Positions 25,310 through 38,700 of a stretch of DNA of 64,000 nucleotides are shown here, piece by piece. Made by a program: the position numbers and the translations under genes. A model generated the notes under the pieces. That model did no database searches. It had not been told where the DNA came from and worked only from the letters and a program-made list of their open reading frames with translations. Source of the stretch: Aporrectodea caliginosa (Eukaryota; Annelida; Clitellata; Crassiclitellata; Lumbricidae); the NCBI GenBank assembly GCA_020284085.1, contig JACEVL010000415.1, positions 448,501 through 512,500 on the forward strand. Direction: 5' to 3'. Position 1 is the stretch's first letter. Every line of letters begins with the position of its first letter.

Positions 25310-25590
25310 GGTCGAATACAAGTTGGATTGACTAAAAGAATTCTTGCTAAATAGAAGTCGAATGGATGAAAATAATTTTTTTTATTAAATAGATGTGGGC
25401 CTGATGAAGGGTTTTGCTTAAACAGAAGCTGGATTGATGAAAAATAAGTCTTGATTAAATAAAAGTTGTATTGATGAAAAACTATTCCTGCTAAAATAGA
25501 AGCTGGATTTATGAAACGAATTCTTGTCTAATGGACGCTGAATCAATGAAAAGGCTTCTCGCCAAAGTAGAAATTGGATTGATGAAAAAC
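25310..25590. repeat. short tandem repeat, AGAAGTTGGATTGATGAAAA-type
   Basis: About eight degenerate 30-36-bp units (GAAGCTGGATTGATGAAAAA then TTCTTGCTAAATA). They are inverted relative to the 25027-25150 units. Confidence 0.78.
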
Positions 25591-26394
25591 AACAATGCTT
25601 CAATGAGCAAATAATTTACTACGTTAAACTACACGTTTACCCACAGTTTTCCAATTGATTTAGATATAATTAAGAAAACTGTTATCAAACTATAAATGTA
25701 CATATTTTTACAGATAATTAACCTAATTAATGCAACTGCATTAATCTGCTCGGCAGTCAGCAAATAATCACATATAAATTTTACATTCCCGTTACTACAA
25801 TTTGCTTCAATCGTTGACATTTTCAGTCGAAAGATGTCACTTTGTCAGGATCAGATATTACAGACACAAACTACTGGATAGGCCTATAGACACGCGTGAA
25901 ATAATTGAATTTCAGTGGTTAAAATAAAATTTGTGCGGTGTTTTAAAATTGAATTACTTGAAAAGGTGCAAAGAAGTCAATAATTAATCTGCTATTTTAA
26001 ATTTGTTCCAAATTTTCAAATGAAAATAATGTAATTGGAAAAGTGAAGTGAAAAACATAAATCTGTTAAAACACTTTTTCTGTCAAAATGGCGCCCCCTA
26101 GATCTTGGCGCCCCAGGCAACTGCCTGCTTTGCCTGTGCCTACGGCCGGCCCACTCGAATTGGTAATACTACAAATGGAACTACTGTGGTCGTACCACTT
26201 AGTTATGGCTGTCCGCAATGTTGACGTTTTAATGTCAAATCGATAGGGCATTAGACCGAGAAATGTCGCAGTTGTATCAACAATTGTATTCTCTTCGCAG
26301 CTACAGTCGCTGGTCCAGCGTTAATTGTTATTTTATTCCCGTTATATTATGTTCCAGCCAGCCATAGGAAGGTTGGCAGTATTTGTTCTATAAT

Positions 26395-26945
<551 letters not shown>

Positions 26946-27740
26946 CATTAATATTTCTATTATTGATTATCCCTTATTGAACATCATTGGACAGATCAAT
27001 TTAAGCTCTTACCGATAGACGTCGTCGTATCGAGAGGAGGTCGTCTAGTGTTTGCCTTCTCTTCCAAACGACGACTTCTCCACTGACCGTGTCGTTCATC
27101 TGCAAAGACTGGTTCTCTTCGTGGCTGAGGCCCAGCTCCAGGCCACGCCCACTGCTCCACATTAGGCCACGCCCCATAAGACCGCCTGACTTACAGCGTG
27201 CCTGTATGTGTGTCTGTGTGCCAATGTGTCTCTATGTATCGGCGTACGACGACCCTGAGTGAGGGAAAAAATTGAATAATTGATCCGCATTCTGGCATCG
27301 ATTGATTTTCAACAGCGCAGCTGAGCAGGAGGAATGCAGAGAGGGCTGGGTGGGATCGTCCGGGCAGGAAGGGCTGGTGGGGATCGTCCGGGCAGAGAGG
27401 GCTGGTGGGTGGGCTCGTCGTCCGGGACCATCGGATGGCCATGGTCCGTTAGGCCTTCGATTTATCGTCCCCTTTCACGCGGAGCCCATTAATATGAGAT
27501 TGGCTTCGATCAGGCACGTTTTAGCCGTCTAATAAACCTTAAATGCAGATATCACGTTCAATGTGATCACATTTGGTCTTCGCTATCATCGTCTTTGTGA
27601 TCGATGAAATCATTTCGTTATCATCCGCACCGTCCTTATCACCAACAGCTTAGTAGAGGAAAGTGTCTATAAGGATTCCACTTAATTAGGTGCACATACA
27701 GATACATAGATACACGTGTCGCTATGCCAATATATACATG
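26946..27740. other. no gene seen
   Basis: It contains two near-identical CACGCCC-type words at 27145-27178 and a tandem GGGCTGGTGGG-like patch at 27340-27420. No exon chain was seen. Confidence 0.4.
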
Positions 27741-27746
27741 GTATCC

Positions 27747-28188
27747 GGACTTTACCCCCCGGCCCATTACCCCCCTGCCATTACCCCCCTGCCATTACCC
27801 CCCCGCCATTACCCCCCGACCATTATATATATATAATTTATACAATTATAATTAATAATATATAATATTATAAATAATAATTATAATTATTAATTATAAC
27901 TATAATATAATGAATTATAATAATATTTATTAATTAATATAGTAATATAATTATTAAAATAATATATAATATGTAATAATAATTAATATCACTAATAAAT
28001 ATATTAATTATTTATTATAATTATATGTATAATATATAATATTAATATATTATATTAATTGTTATAATTTTATTATTATTATATAATATATAATTATTAA
28101 ATTATATATATATAATGGTCGGGGGGTAATGGCGGGGGGGTAATGGCAGGGGGTAATGGCAGGGGGTAATGGGCCGGGGGTAAAGTCC
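27747..28188. repeat. C-rich/G-rich palindromic element
   Basis: The left arm begins GGACTTTACCCCCCGGCCCA and the right arm ends GGGCCGGGGGTAAAGTCC. Each arm holds four to five C6TGCCATTA-type units or their complement. The centre (about 27825-28115) is almost pure A/T. It resembles a small inverted-repeat element (MITE), but no clear target duplication is visible. Confidence 0.85.
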
Positions 28189-28259
28189 TAGACCCATATA
28201 CATATATAGATAAATGCCTACGTTGATACATAGGCCTACTTTTGCACATATATACGTGT

Positions 28260-28308
28260 ATACATACATACATACATACATACATACATACATACATACA
28301 TACATACA
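28260..28308. repeat. (CATA)n microsatellite
   Basis: About 12 pure tetranucleotide units. Confidence 0.95.
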
Positions 28309-28625
28309 TGGCCAGTAATTGGTACAGCAGAGTTTTAAAAATTTACTATGAAAACTCCTGTTTTTAACGGTTTTTCATTTCCTATTTTTGTCGACTTCCA
28401 CGTTTTTCCATTTTCGAAATATATTTGCTACATGTATTCACAAATATTTTTAAACGATATTCTAGCCCTTCGTGTATTTCGTCCAATGACTCAGTTCAGC
28501 ACCTATTCGTTCAACTCCCTATGTTCAACCCACTAACTTTCTACCTCACGTATCGTCGATCGATCTCTCTCCCCCTGCATTTCTCTCTATCGCCCAATCT
28601 CTCTCCGTCTCTCTATTTCTCTCCG

Positions 28626-28743
28626 TTACTGTCTGTCTGTCTGTCTGTCTGCCTGTCTCTGTCTCTTTCTCTCTCTCTGTCTCTCTCTCTCTCTCTGGCT
28701 CTCTCTGTCTCTGTCTCTGTCTCTGTCTCTCTCACTCTCTGTC

Positions 28744-28802
<59 letters not shown>

Positions 28803-28809
28803 GTCTGTC

Positions 28810-28862
<53 letters not shown>
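28626..28862. repeat. (CT)n / (GTCT)n microsatellite
   Basis: A long pyrimidine-biased simple repeat. The Arg/Glu and Ser/Leu frames here are artefacts. Confidence 0.96.
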
Positions 28863-29199
28863 TTCTCCAGCTCTTTTCTTCTTTCTGGACAATCCTCCTA
28901 ACCCTTGCATAGCCCACAGTTTCTTCCCCGTCACAGCGGATTCCTTCCCGTCTGTTCATATTTCCTTCCGTCCGTCTCTCTATCCTCAAACGAAATATTA
29001 TTCTTCACTATATGTAAGACCTAGATGGCAGAACAGGGCAAGTTCAAGGTCAATTTTGACGTCATTTATTACACATGTAGATGGGATAAAAGTACTTGTA
29101 TTTTCGTGAAGTCAGTGAAGTTATTGAGTTTCCAGAAAAAAAGTGAATGAACATTATCATAAAGACATTTATTATAAAGAAATTTTTTGTTTTTGCTAT

Positions 29200-29902
29200 A
29201 GATGCCAAATATAAGCGTGAGATGACTGCTGCCCAGGTACTTGATATTTGAGCCGAGGAAGGTAGCAGTTAGAGTCTGACGGTTATATCACCACTGATGA
29301 CGAGGACGTCCTGGACGTATATGATCAATCACACAAAGATGTCCCCAATGCCGGACAAGGTGATTTAGATGACAGTGTAGAATCAGATGAAGACAATGTC
29401 ATTGGGACTACCCATTGGTTAGGAAAATTTGGTTTGCAAATAGATACAAACAATTTTGATTTGATTGATTTTTTTATCATTTATAGACGATGATCTATTT
29501 AACTGTTTTGTTGCTGAAACAAAACGATGTGCTGAACACTGGATAGATCAGAATACAGCAAATTTTCCCAAAGAGAAATGTCTGAGTTTTTAGTTGGGTT
29601 GCCGTTTCAAAAGAAGAAATGTCATCGTGATCGATTGTTCAAAATAAGGCCACTTAGGCCCCTATTGAAGATCTCAACGAAACGTTTTGTAAATTTTACA
29701 CACCAGGTCAAAACATAGCTCTTGATCAATAGCTTATTCTTTGGAAAGCGCGTAGGCTTTTCAAACAATACGTGCCTGCAAAACGCAAGAGGTTCGGCAT
29801 AAAAATTTACAATATTTGTGAAAATTCCGGATACTTAGGGGGGCTATAGATTTCAGGTTTACATGGCGTACACGGGATTACAAGGCCGTCGCAGCGAAAG
29901 GG
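29200..29902 (+). pseudogene. piggyBac-like transposase remnant
   Basis: Broken frames resemble the piggyBac transposase family. An N-terminal MTAAQVLDI segment is followed by an acidic DDEDV region. Farther on come DRLFKIRP, PIEDLNETFCKFYTPGQNI, a stop straight after ALDQ (near the first catalytic Asp position of the family) and KRKRFGIKIY. At least one frameshift lies near 29650 and several stops interrupt it, so it cannot make an active enzyme. The 3' edge CCGTCGCAGCGAAAGGG then CTAA resembles a piggyBac right end with a mutated TTAA site. No left end was found. Confidence 0.8.
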
Positions 29903-29906
29903 CTAA

Positions 29907-30600
29907 CAATTAATATGCAATGGCTGTGAATAAATGGTTCGTCAGCTACATGAATCCCGTTTATCAGTACAATGTCTACTGTCTTTATATAGTTTGTCAG
30001 AGGCATTTTCTTAATAATATTATACAACAATGCATGTAGCCTCTTGGGAGCGTTCTGGTGGTGCAAAAGCTATCATAATTGTGTTATTGAATCATTTTAC
30101 GTAATGCTGTAAACTGTAAAGCCTTAATTGCATTCCTAGCTGGAAGAAACAAATCACAATAGTCAGTTATTTTTAATAATGAATCCATTCAATCTTGTTA
30201 AAAATGAATGGCAACCCAAATGCGGAGGCGGCGGTTTTAAGTGGGGAGTCTTTGTATCTTATATGGGGAATCTTTGTATCTTATATGGGGAAGATTCCAT
30301 TTCAATGGGGGATACTTTGTTCCGAAACAGAGGAGACATTATAAGTCTATGCCGTTTTATTTTCATTCGCTAGGTGCCGTCTGAATACTATGGGTTCGTT
30401 TATAGATAGGTTATCTCCCATGATGGGAGCCCGTAGACGTTTTCAACTGAGGAACGATGTAATGTTTATAGCATCATTGTTCTACCTGCGTAAAAAACAA
30501 TAAATCACATATTGCTCATACCTGTTAGAGACGTGGCCGGAAATTTGGCGCTGGACGTGGGAGGAATGAACTGTGGGTGATTTTTTCAGAGTCTGGATGA
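29907..30600. other. no gene seen
   Basis: A short direct duplication of TCTTTGTATCTTATATGGGG lies at about 30249-30292. Otherwise there are only short frames. Confidence 0.4.
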
Positions 30601-30605
30601 GTCCT

Positions 30606-30914
30606 TTATATGATCAGACCAGCTTCAGTACAATTATTGTCATAATGGTAGAATAAGAGTAGACAAATTAGACAACATTTAGAATGCCCCATGCATGATA
30701 TAACAGGAATGCTTTTGCGATAAGCGATAACGATGACTTTCTGCAAGTGGTCGTAAAACTCAATTCGAACAGGCAGAAGTAGCATATAGATGAGAGCTAA
30801 ATTCGTGAGCGCTATGTTTGAATACCAAGTCTGATCGAGGTTTAAGCTGACGAAGAAGAGCGTTACGACAATCGACAATCCGGAAAGAAAGGCAGCATGA
30901 TAAGAATACGTCGA
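30606..30914 (-). CDS. possible membrane-protein exon
   Basis: Reading down the minus strand, GTTTGTTTCCAG at 30915-30926 looks like a splice acceptor. It is followed by 102 open codons. The first part is strongly hydrophobic with two likely transmembrane segments (AFLSGLSIVVTLFFVSL and then NIALTNLALIYMLLLPV), followed by a basic stretch. The composition looks like a real membrane protein and not like repeat-driven sequence. No clear donor was found, no neighbouring exon was identified and the family is not recognised. It could also be a chance frame or a decayed exon. Confidence 0.3.
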   Translation of the reverse strand, partial: STYSYHAAFLSGLSIVVTLFFVSLNLDQTWYSNIALTNLALIYMLLLPVRIEFYDHLQKVIVIAYRKSIPVISCMGHSKCCLICLLLFYHYDNNCTEAGLII

Positions 30915-30929
30915 CTGGAAACAAACGAA

Positions 30930-31475
30930 CTGTTAGACTCTTGAGTCGTTTAATCGATTTGATTCGATGCATCGATAACACGTGCATCATAATGGCCATC
31001 AAGGTCGTTCAAGAGACACAAAGGACACAGGAGGATACGGGAGATCCATCTACTGCAAGGTGGTTACGAGACTATTTCCTGATGGTTTTCCATGATTTTG
31101 TCTCGTCATTAACTTAGACCTCTTAAGAAGACGGTAAGAACTTGATATTTTGTTGCCAATGTTAATGATGACGATGATGACGACGACGACGACGATGATT
31201 AATAGATGTGAAAAATAACATATTAAAGTTACGATTACAACTCTGTCTCGTAGACGATTTCGAAGTTGTAACAAATAACTACGGTTCTGTCATCGTTGCG
31301 TAAATTAAGCTTATGAATTTAAAACGGTCACTTTCCGCTCGGTCCAAAATTGTCACTTCGCTGAGCGCTGTTGATAATTTTACCTTTGTTCTGTCACATA
31401 ACAGAGAAGAAGAGTAGAGCCTTAAGAAGAGCTAGTCCTGATGCATCCATTGGTAGGAAGTGCTAGCGACTTCAT
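30930..31475. other. no gene seen; short GAC/GAT repeat
   Basis: A trinucleotide GATGAC run lies at about 31166-31200. No exon is supported. Confidence 0.4.
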
Positions 31476-31477
31476 TT

Positions 31478-31600
31478 TTTTAGGTTCCGCACATGAGGGC
31501 GGGTGGCCAGTCCTCTCCCTCGCCGTCTCATATTTCCATGGACAGTATCAGGATTCAGTGTTACAGTACTCACTATAGCTAAGTTGTCTAAACCTGTGCT
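31478..31600 (-). mobile_element. SINE family 2 fragment, antisense
   Basis: Its reverse complement matches the body of the SINE at 63782-64000, including GAGACGG.GAGGGAGAGGA and TGGCCACCCGCCCTCAT. The tRNA-like head is missing or too diverged to see. Confidence 0.75.
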
Positions 31601-31889
31601 AATCCAATAAAGCACCACCACTGCTAGTTGGCCTCTTCTCTTCCATCTCTAACTTTCCAGGCTGTTAAACGAATGTATTTATATAAGCATTGTTTGTCTG
31701 TTTATGTATTCATAGATGTTTATGGTGTTTTGTGCTTTTTGTCATTGTTTGTTATAGTATTGTTTATCTGTTTAGATTCCTTCTTAAGAGCGCAGGTTAA
31801 CGTTCATCCTACGCGTCTTTGGATGTACTGGGAATATATATATATATATATATACTGTTTTAGCCGTTGCATATTAACTATATTGAGTA

Positions 31890-32240
31890 TTATTCCTTTC
31901 TTCTTTTGGTTCTCTGCCTTCCTAGGCAGGTTCGTACGTCCAATGTCGCCATTCGTCTGGCTTTCTCCTTCACCTTGCTGTAATCCTTCTCCATTATCCA
32001 GTCCAACAACATCATTCTCGGTCTTCCTCTTGTCTTCTTGCCCTCCATTCTTCCCTCAATTATATTTCTTATAGGAGGGTGTCTCCCCTCATAATGTGGC
32101 CCAACCATTTTCTCTGTCGGCTTCTTATTATTCCTAACAGCGATCTTTTTTTCCCTCCATGTCGCTCTCTTCCTCCCTTTCCTCCATTCGCTCTCTTCCT
32201 CCCTACCATCCATTTCGCTCTCTTCGTCCCTTTTCATTAT
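31890..32240 (-). pseudogene. non-LTR retrotransposon ORF2 C-terminal remnant
   Basis: The minus-strand frame contains GPHYEGRHPPIRNIIEGRM and GKKTRGRPRMMLLDWI. This is the conserved C-terminal signature of many animal non-LTR reverse transcriptases (I.G...GKR.RGRPR...L). Upstream reverse transcriptase and endonuclease domains are absent, so it is a truncated dead copy. Confidence 0.75.
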
Positions 32241-32259
32241 TCCAATAATGACATATCTA

Positions 32260-32415
32260 TGTATGCATGTATATATACCTGTATGTATGTACGATCATCT
32301 GCATGTATGAATGTAATGTATGCACATATACAATTATACATGCATGTGTGTAGGGCCTATGCATGCCTGTCTGTTGGTCTGTCTCTGCATGCATGTATTG
32401 TATGTATGTACAGAG
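32260..32415. repeat. degenerate TATG/CATG repeat
   Basis: Imperfect tetranucleotide units of the same type as at 19190-19995. Confidence 0.7.
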
Positions 32416-32585
32416 GCACTTAATGTATCGGATTTGAACTGCCTGAGTGCATGATCATCTAATTGATCTAACTGAGCTTAAAGTAATTTGTAACTGTTTG
32501 CTGAATAAAGTTAAAAAGACTTTGCAGAATCGATTTCTTGAAACGAGAACATTCTAACTGGTTTCTCAGCTGACACTGAATCGAG

Positions 32586-32726
32586 ATGAGTTGGTGGATT
32601 ACAAGCATAGTTGATGCTGAGGAGACTGAACAGGAGATGATGCTTCAGCTGCTGATGAAGGAGCGACTGAAACTGGAAAGGACGTCAGCCATGCTGCTGG
32701 AGAAGACCTCCAGATTGGAAGATGAG
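32586..32726 (+). CDS. coiled-coil gene, exon 1 (first coding)
   Basis: 47 codons from ATG (MSWWITSIVDAEETEQEMML...) to GAG then gtaaat. An in-frame TGA lies just upstream. A TTTCTCAG acceptor at 32562-32569 suggests a separate untranslated exon farther upstream. Ends in phase 0. Confidence 0.75.
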
Positions 32727-35700
32727 GTAAATATTATGAGACTGATTTCTTGAGTACATATCTTTCTTAGGAAATGTCTTATTTATTTAAAAAAACTTAA
32801 CTTTTTATTTTAAAAACTCAACTTTCATGAAGCTTTAACTCACCATCACTACTACCACCACCGCCGCCGCCGCCGCCGCCACTACCACCACCATCATCAT
32901 CGTCCTCATCCTCATTATCATCATCGTCAGTTATAGAAACACAATTGTCAAAACTAAGTGCTTTTAAAGGCATATTTGCTATCCAAGAGTGCAAAATAAA
33001 TTATTTTAGTTCAATGTTTCGATTCAATTCTTTTATATGTGAAAACTCGCTAATGTACACGACACCTGTAACAGTTGTAAGACAGCCAAATTACATACTT
33101 CCTGTAAACTGGCAAAGGTCTTCGAGTTATTTGGACAGCTGATGAGTTTCTTTAAAAAGTTCCACAACATCGCAGTATATAGATGACAAATTGCAATTAA
33201 GCATTGCACTGTATCTCTGTCTGGCTGGTTTATGTCTCTTAAATTTACTCCAGTGCAATTTCTGCTGTATTTTCTCCAGTTGTCCGACGTCTATGAGCAG
33301 GAGGGAGATTGGATGGAGAGGATTCGGGAGCAAGCTGAACTCATCGAAACGCAAGAATTTCAGATCATAGAACTAGAGGAGACTAACGAGGAGGTAAAAC
33401 GTCATACTGAACTCTTATATCGTGAGTGCGAAACAGTTTAATTTTATGTGAAATGCAATACCAACCAATGTCGCTCAGCGTAGTATACAATGAAATGCAA
33501 TGAGACGTCTTGTCAATTCATATATAATAATCTCATGAAGCAACATCATGTTATCTGACCCATCTCGTGTCATTTCATGTCTCATGAAGTATACCAATAT
33601 GACATATGAACCATTCTGTTTCATTTCATTCCTGTCATGCCATAAGGTGCATAAGAACAGTTACGGGTCGTCTTATCAAGATATTTCCTTTTAAGTTCAC
33701 ACAAGCTACTTACGGCACATGACGGTTTCAGTGCTATACATGATATAACTACATGTAATGTTAATAAAAGTGTCTAACTGTCTATACATGGGCACAATGT
33801 ATTGTATTGTATTTTGTATTGTATTTGAACACTCGTTATAGCGCCCCTACCAGATTGCCCATTCAGAGGCGCTCCCGAATACAGCGCGGACACTGAATCG
33901 GAGTTTCACGCCGAAGCGCATGAGCAATTGCGAGTGAAGGACTTGCCCAGGGTCCCTACGCGGCGGCTTTGAGGTGGATTCGAACCCGCAACCCAATGGC
34001 AGTGGCTACAGCTGGCAAACCTGCATTGTTCTTGCCATAGGCATATGTGAGCAGGTGGCTAGCCTTGTACCTCGCCGTCTGACCTTCTCACCGACGATAT
34101 TAGCTCAGTGTACTCACTTTCAAGCTGAGTGCGCTTGAAAATGCAAATGGAGCAAAAAGTTGAAGCGCCTTTCTTGTTGTCGCGAGTTCGCTTTTAAATG
34201 TTTTACAACCACATTTTCTGATTTATTGTTTCTAGTTTTCAGTTCTATTTACCAAACAGCATATTTACAGAATATCTATTTACATAGACTCTTCTTAGTT
34301 TACCTATTAATGTTCATAATATAGCCCCCACAAAAACACAAGTGTCAAACAACTCTAGTGAGCAAAATAACCCACTCATATGGAGTCTGTGGAAGACCAA
34401 GTCCAAATCGTCTATTTGACCATGCAGTAGAGCAGGACTTCTCTTCAAGACCTGCCTGTATCCACTGCAGGCAAGGATGAGTTTTGCAGCTTCAACTTCC
34501 TCCCGACTGCAGCTCCATGCCAGTTCTCCCACTCCGAAGTACACGCCTCCGGTACCAAAGCACTCATCTACCCTGAAAGACGAAGGCAAGGGACGGGAAA
34601 GGGCTTCTCCTCCACTTCTCCAACGCTCTCTTGTTCAAACACGGAAACTTCCTTCGACTTCCCCCGAGTGCGTCCTTCAGCTCAATCTGTCCTTCAGCTA
34701 TTGACTTAAGATTTCCTCTAATGAATCTTTGCTCTCGCTTCCCGTGCGCGAACGCCCATCCTTCAACCCATGCCCAACTTAGGTAGGCCCTACACAGATC
34801 CTCGGGTAGGCCTATGGTCTTGGAAATAAAGGCCAGTTCGTGAATTTTAAACCCTCGACCTCTGGGTTGTTAATTCCTGCACGCTAACTACTTAAACTAT
34901 AAGAGCGGTTGAAAATCGACTAGTAGGCCTAAAGACCGTTTTCGTCCGGTAACGCCATCCACTTCATCTCTGAACCCCTGTTATGAGTGTCTGTGGAGTG
35001 TGGACTCCTTTAGCCATTATAATCAGGACCCTCAGTTGCCACCCTTAAACGCGCCAACGCTTCTAAATATAGTTTTATGTAGTTGAGTGTTATTTATCTC
35101 ACCACAGGCATATACTTCTAAGTTAGGTATAGACTATATTTGTGCGCCTAAGATTTTTTAAATTCCAGACTGCAGAATTTTTAAATAGTATGACGAAAAC
35201 TGTTAATAAGTTAATAAGCACATCATTTCGGTCATCATTTCTGCCAACTGGATTCCGGTCGATACACAGCGATTATAATAAGAAAACCTTTAATTAACCT
35301 TAATTTATAGAAAGCCACTGAATGGCCTCGGCTGTTAGCGGTGCTATATAAATTACTAATTACAATTACTGAAGCCTGTAATTATTTCAAATGTCAATAT
35401 TATTGCCACACGCATTTTTTTCAAAGCCAGTTAATTGGGTGAAAATCTACGACATAATTTTTTACGCGAGATTGTGTCCTGACCGTATTTCAGGTAAAAA
35501 AATTAGGATTTGGCTCAATGAAGGTGAAGGTGCTGTGCCCAACCAAACCAAGTCATAAACTGGTCATAATCAATGGACTATTCACAATTAGGTCTACTCC
35601 TAATGGTGCAGTCGCAAGCGACGCTATAGAGCAAACACGCTGGGGCATATCGAAATAAAAACTATCGATTAGGTGCTGAGCCATTTGCGATTTCCTGTCT

Positions 35701-38700
35701 GCGGTGATATTTCATCGATCTGAAACACAGCTTTTCAATTATGGATGGCTTCTCGGCTCAATTTCTCCTAAAGCTAATCGATATTTACAGGTGCAGGTAT
35801 AACGCCATCGCAGTAGGCCTATGTGACGCTGGACATCGATTGCATTTCGTCGATCTGTTTGATTTTGGTTCCATTACTTCTCGAAGTTGTCCCGGATTTT
35901 TTCGTTCTTGTTTAGGTTCGACTGCTACACGTTGATAAGATTCGGGAGCTCAGTGAGACGAAGAATCAATTGCTTGAGGCCGAATCGGTTAGTATTATGA
36001 CCTAAACGATAGGTAGGCCTATGCTAATATGAGCTAACCTCTGTGTAATTTATTTAGTATGATCTAAAGATTTAAGATGAACTGGTTGATCCAGAAGAAG
36101 AGAAAGAGGTGGCTAAGTTTGGCTTCGTCGAGTTGTATGGAAAATCGTTTGACGACCTTTTTACTCTTCAAGACATTTTATTTTTGAGTTACAATTTGAA
36201 GCTCAATTCAAAAAACTTTATAATAGATCTAACCTTTCTTTAGCCCTCGAGTCTTTTACCTTATTTTCAGGTTTTCAAGTCCCCAAACTTTGTAGTAACT
36301 TCTTTCTAGAGTCAATTGCGATTTTAGGTTGTTTTCCAGTTTTCCTACTTTCTATTGTCCTATATATAGTCCACGTTCAATTTCTTTACTAGTGTTATTA
36401 TATTCGTTCTTTTTACATGCATTTTACTATTTATGTCGGCAATTCCTGCCGAAATCAGTTTGGCAGCCAACTCTACACGATGGCTTGCTAAATTAAATAG
36501 AGAGCAAAGCCCAGATTGCCTCTAGAACCGCCATTGCTAAAATGCTAAGTAAATTTGTAAAATCTCAAGTTGTAGGCTACATTTTTGCATTTTATTCGTA
36601 AATAATTTTAAGTGATCTAGCATGATTAAGGTATTCGAGATGTAAAGTACTTTAGCGTGATTTAGACGCTAATTAAATGATTGATATGATTAAGACGGTA
36701 AATATTAACAAAACCTCGCCGCTATTTGTGTTAGTATGTTAAAGTTGCTAATTACGTGAGTTAATGTGATCAATAGATTGATGATGTTGATTCAGTCGGA
36801 ATGATCTAAACGCTAATTAAGTAAATCATGACGCTGCGTTAATTAATGAGACCTAGACCCTAAGTAAGTTAGTATGCTCTAGACGGTGAGTAGTTTATTT
36901 GACCGCAAATAAAAAAATAAAAAAGTGCATAACGGTAACTTAGTCAAGCCAATGTCAACGCGTCTTTTCCAGCACATATTTCCGTAATGTCATTTAGAAT
37001 CTATAGCCATATACACAACTCACATAAAAAAATTCAGAAGAATAAACATGAGTTCGCTGATCTTCAAAATGTTGTTTTATCCAGCAACTTTTCTTTCTGA
37101 CTGGAACTAATGCAAATCTCCAGTACCAAATAGAATTCTTTCAATCGGAAGAAAAGCAAAGGAACGAGTCAAACGGTTGGATTGCATCTCGAAGCTCCTC
37201 GATCGATGAAGAATTTTCACAGGAGTTAACTGTGGATGCGACTTTTGAGAAGGAATTTTTACAGAGATCTACTGAAAACGGGACTCAGTTTGTGCATGAT
37301 TCAACTGAAATCTCGGATAGCGGAGAAGACCTTTCGGAATGGAAATCCGAAATCGAGTCATTTGAAGACATCTCAGAAGTTAAGAGAACAACTGATGAGG
37401 AAATGTCAACTGAGAAATTTACACACGATTCCGTAACACTTGGGCTGAAGTCCGACCAAGGCCGAGTTAATGTCGTTGGAGCTGAGACGTCGGCTGGGGA
37501 CTCGAATCAGCTGAGAAGAGTCCAAGACCTGGCCCAAGTACTCCACGAGACTCATCAAGTGGATCGAAGTACCTGGAACCGTCTGGCAGAAGATGAAAAA
37601 GACAGCAGCTCAAGAGTTCTCGAACTCCAGCGCCAGGTGGAATCGATGGAAAGCAACAAGACGAAGATGGAAGAGGCCATCGCAGAGCTACTCCAGATCG
37701 AACGCGCTCTCAGGGAACATGCTGACAACGACGAAGTACCGAGAACCGTCGCTTCCGGTGCCTCGTTCCGCGATGTCAGTTCCACTCTGCACGACATAGT
37801 GGATCGGCTGCACTCGTCCGAAGGCTTTGTCAAGGACCGTATCCAAGAGGCCACGGCAAACGAAGAAGTGATGAAGAACAAACTGGACGAACTGGAGAAC
37901 TTCCTCGTCGCGAAGAAGTCAACTGGTAATTGAGAAGCTGTCTTTATTATAGATCGATTTATGCATGGCTTGATCGTTGATTAATCATAACTGTTATTAA
38001 TTGGTCTGTCAGTTGGTGGGTCCGTTGATTGGTTGCTTAGAAAAAAGGACAATTGCTCATTCAGGTTTTGTTCGCTTGTTAATTTATTCCAGTCTTTCTT
38101 CTTCATTAAAACTTTCTTTCTTCATTATAACACGTGACTTTTACCACGGTTAATTTCTTTGCTTAATTCGTGCTTTATTCAGTTCTGAAAGTATATTAAC
38201 TTGATTAAACTTTGTGTGTGTGGTCCTCCTTACTTCCTTTTATCGTCATTCAAGCTTGTCACAATAAACTTTGCCTAATTATATATAAACGTTTTCGTCT
38301 TCACACTTTCCCAACGGCAGTGACGATGGCGATGACATTGTCAGTGGTGGTAGCTGTGGTCGTGCTGGTGGTGATGATTGCGTCATCGTAGTACGATTGG
38401 TGATGTTGGTGATTTAATGCTTTTGATTCTTGTAGGTCCTTATCGTGAACTGATATCGGAGCATTCGGCCACGAAATCTGAGCGACTGGACCGACTGAGC
38501 GTAGCGTCGGAAGAGAGGATGAGTAGCTCAGGATCCACCACTGTCCTCTGTCATCCGCAGTCGGTAGAAGCAGAAAAGCCCTCAAGGAAGGTGCCCTCAA
38601 GATTCCACGAGCACTCCATGAGAATCGTCAAGCTGGAAGAAATCAATTCTGAACTGAGAACCGAACTGGATCAGTACAAGAAATCGATTCAGCGACTTGA

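Larger units (their letters stand above)
24709..26153. mobile_element. hAT-like non-autonomous element, degraded
   Basis: The left end AGGGCCGACCCTAGACCAA and the reverse complement of the right end TGGGCCGGCCGTAGGCAC are related, as are the inner blocks TGGCGCCCCAGGCAA and its complement near 26108-26119. The flanks GTCGAATA (24701-24708) and CTCGAATT (26154-26161) agree at 6 of 8 positions. GGGCCGGCC/GGCGCCC ends occur in many animal hAT elements. The interior carries two groups of short repeats and no transposase. Confidence 0.65.

Noticed and set aside
34477..34704. 75-codon plus frame within an intron
   Set aside because: No compatible splice sites or phase with the surrounding gene; no motif.
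37555..37881. Minus-strand frames opposite the large coiled-coil exons (also 39139-39756 and 44585-45634)
   Set aside because: Shadows of Glu/Lys-rich coding sequence, giving Ser/Leu/Phe-rich nonsense.
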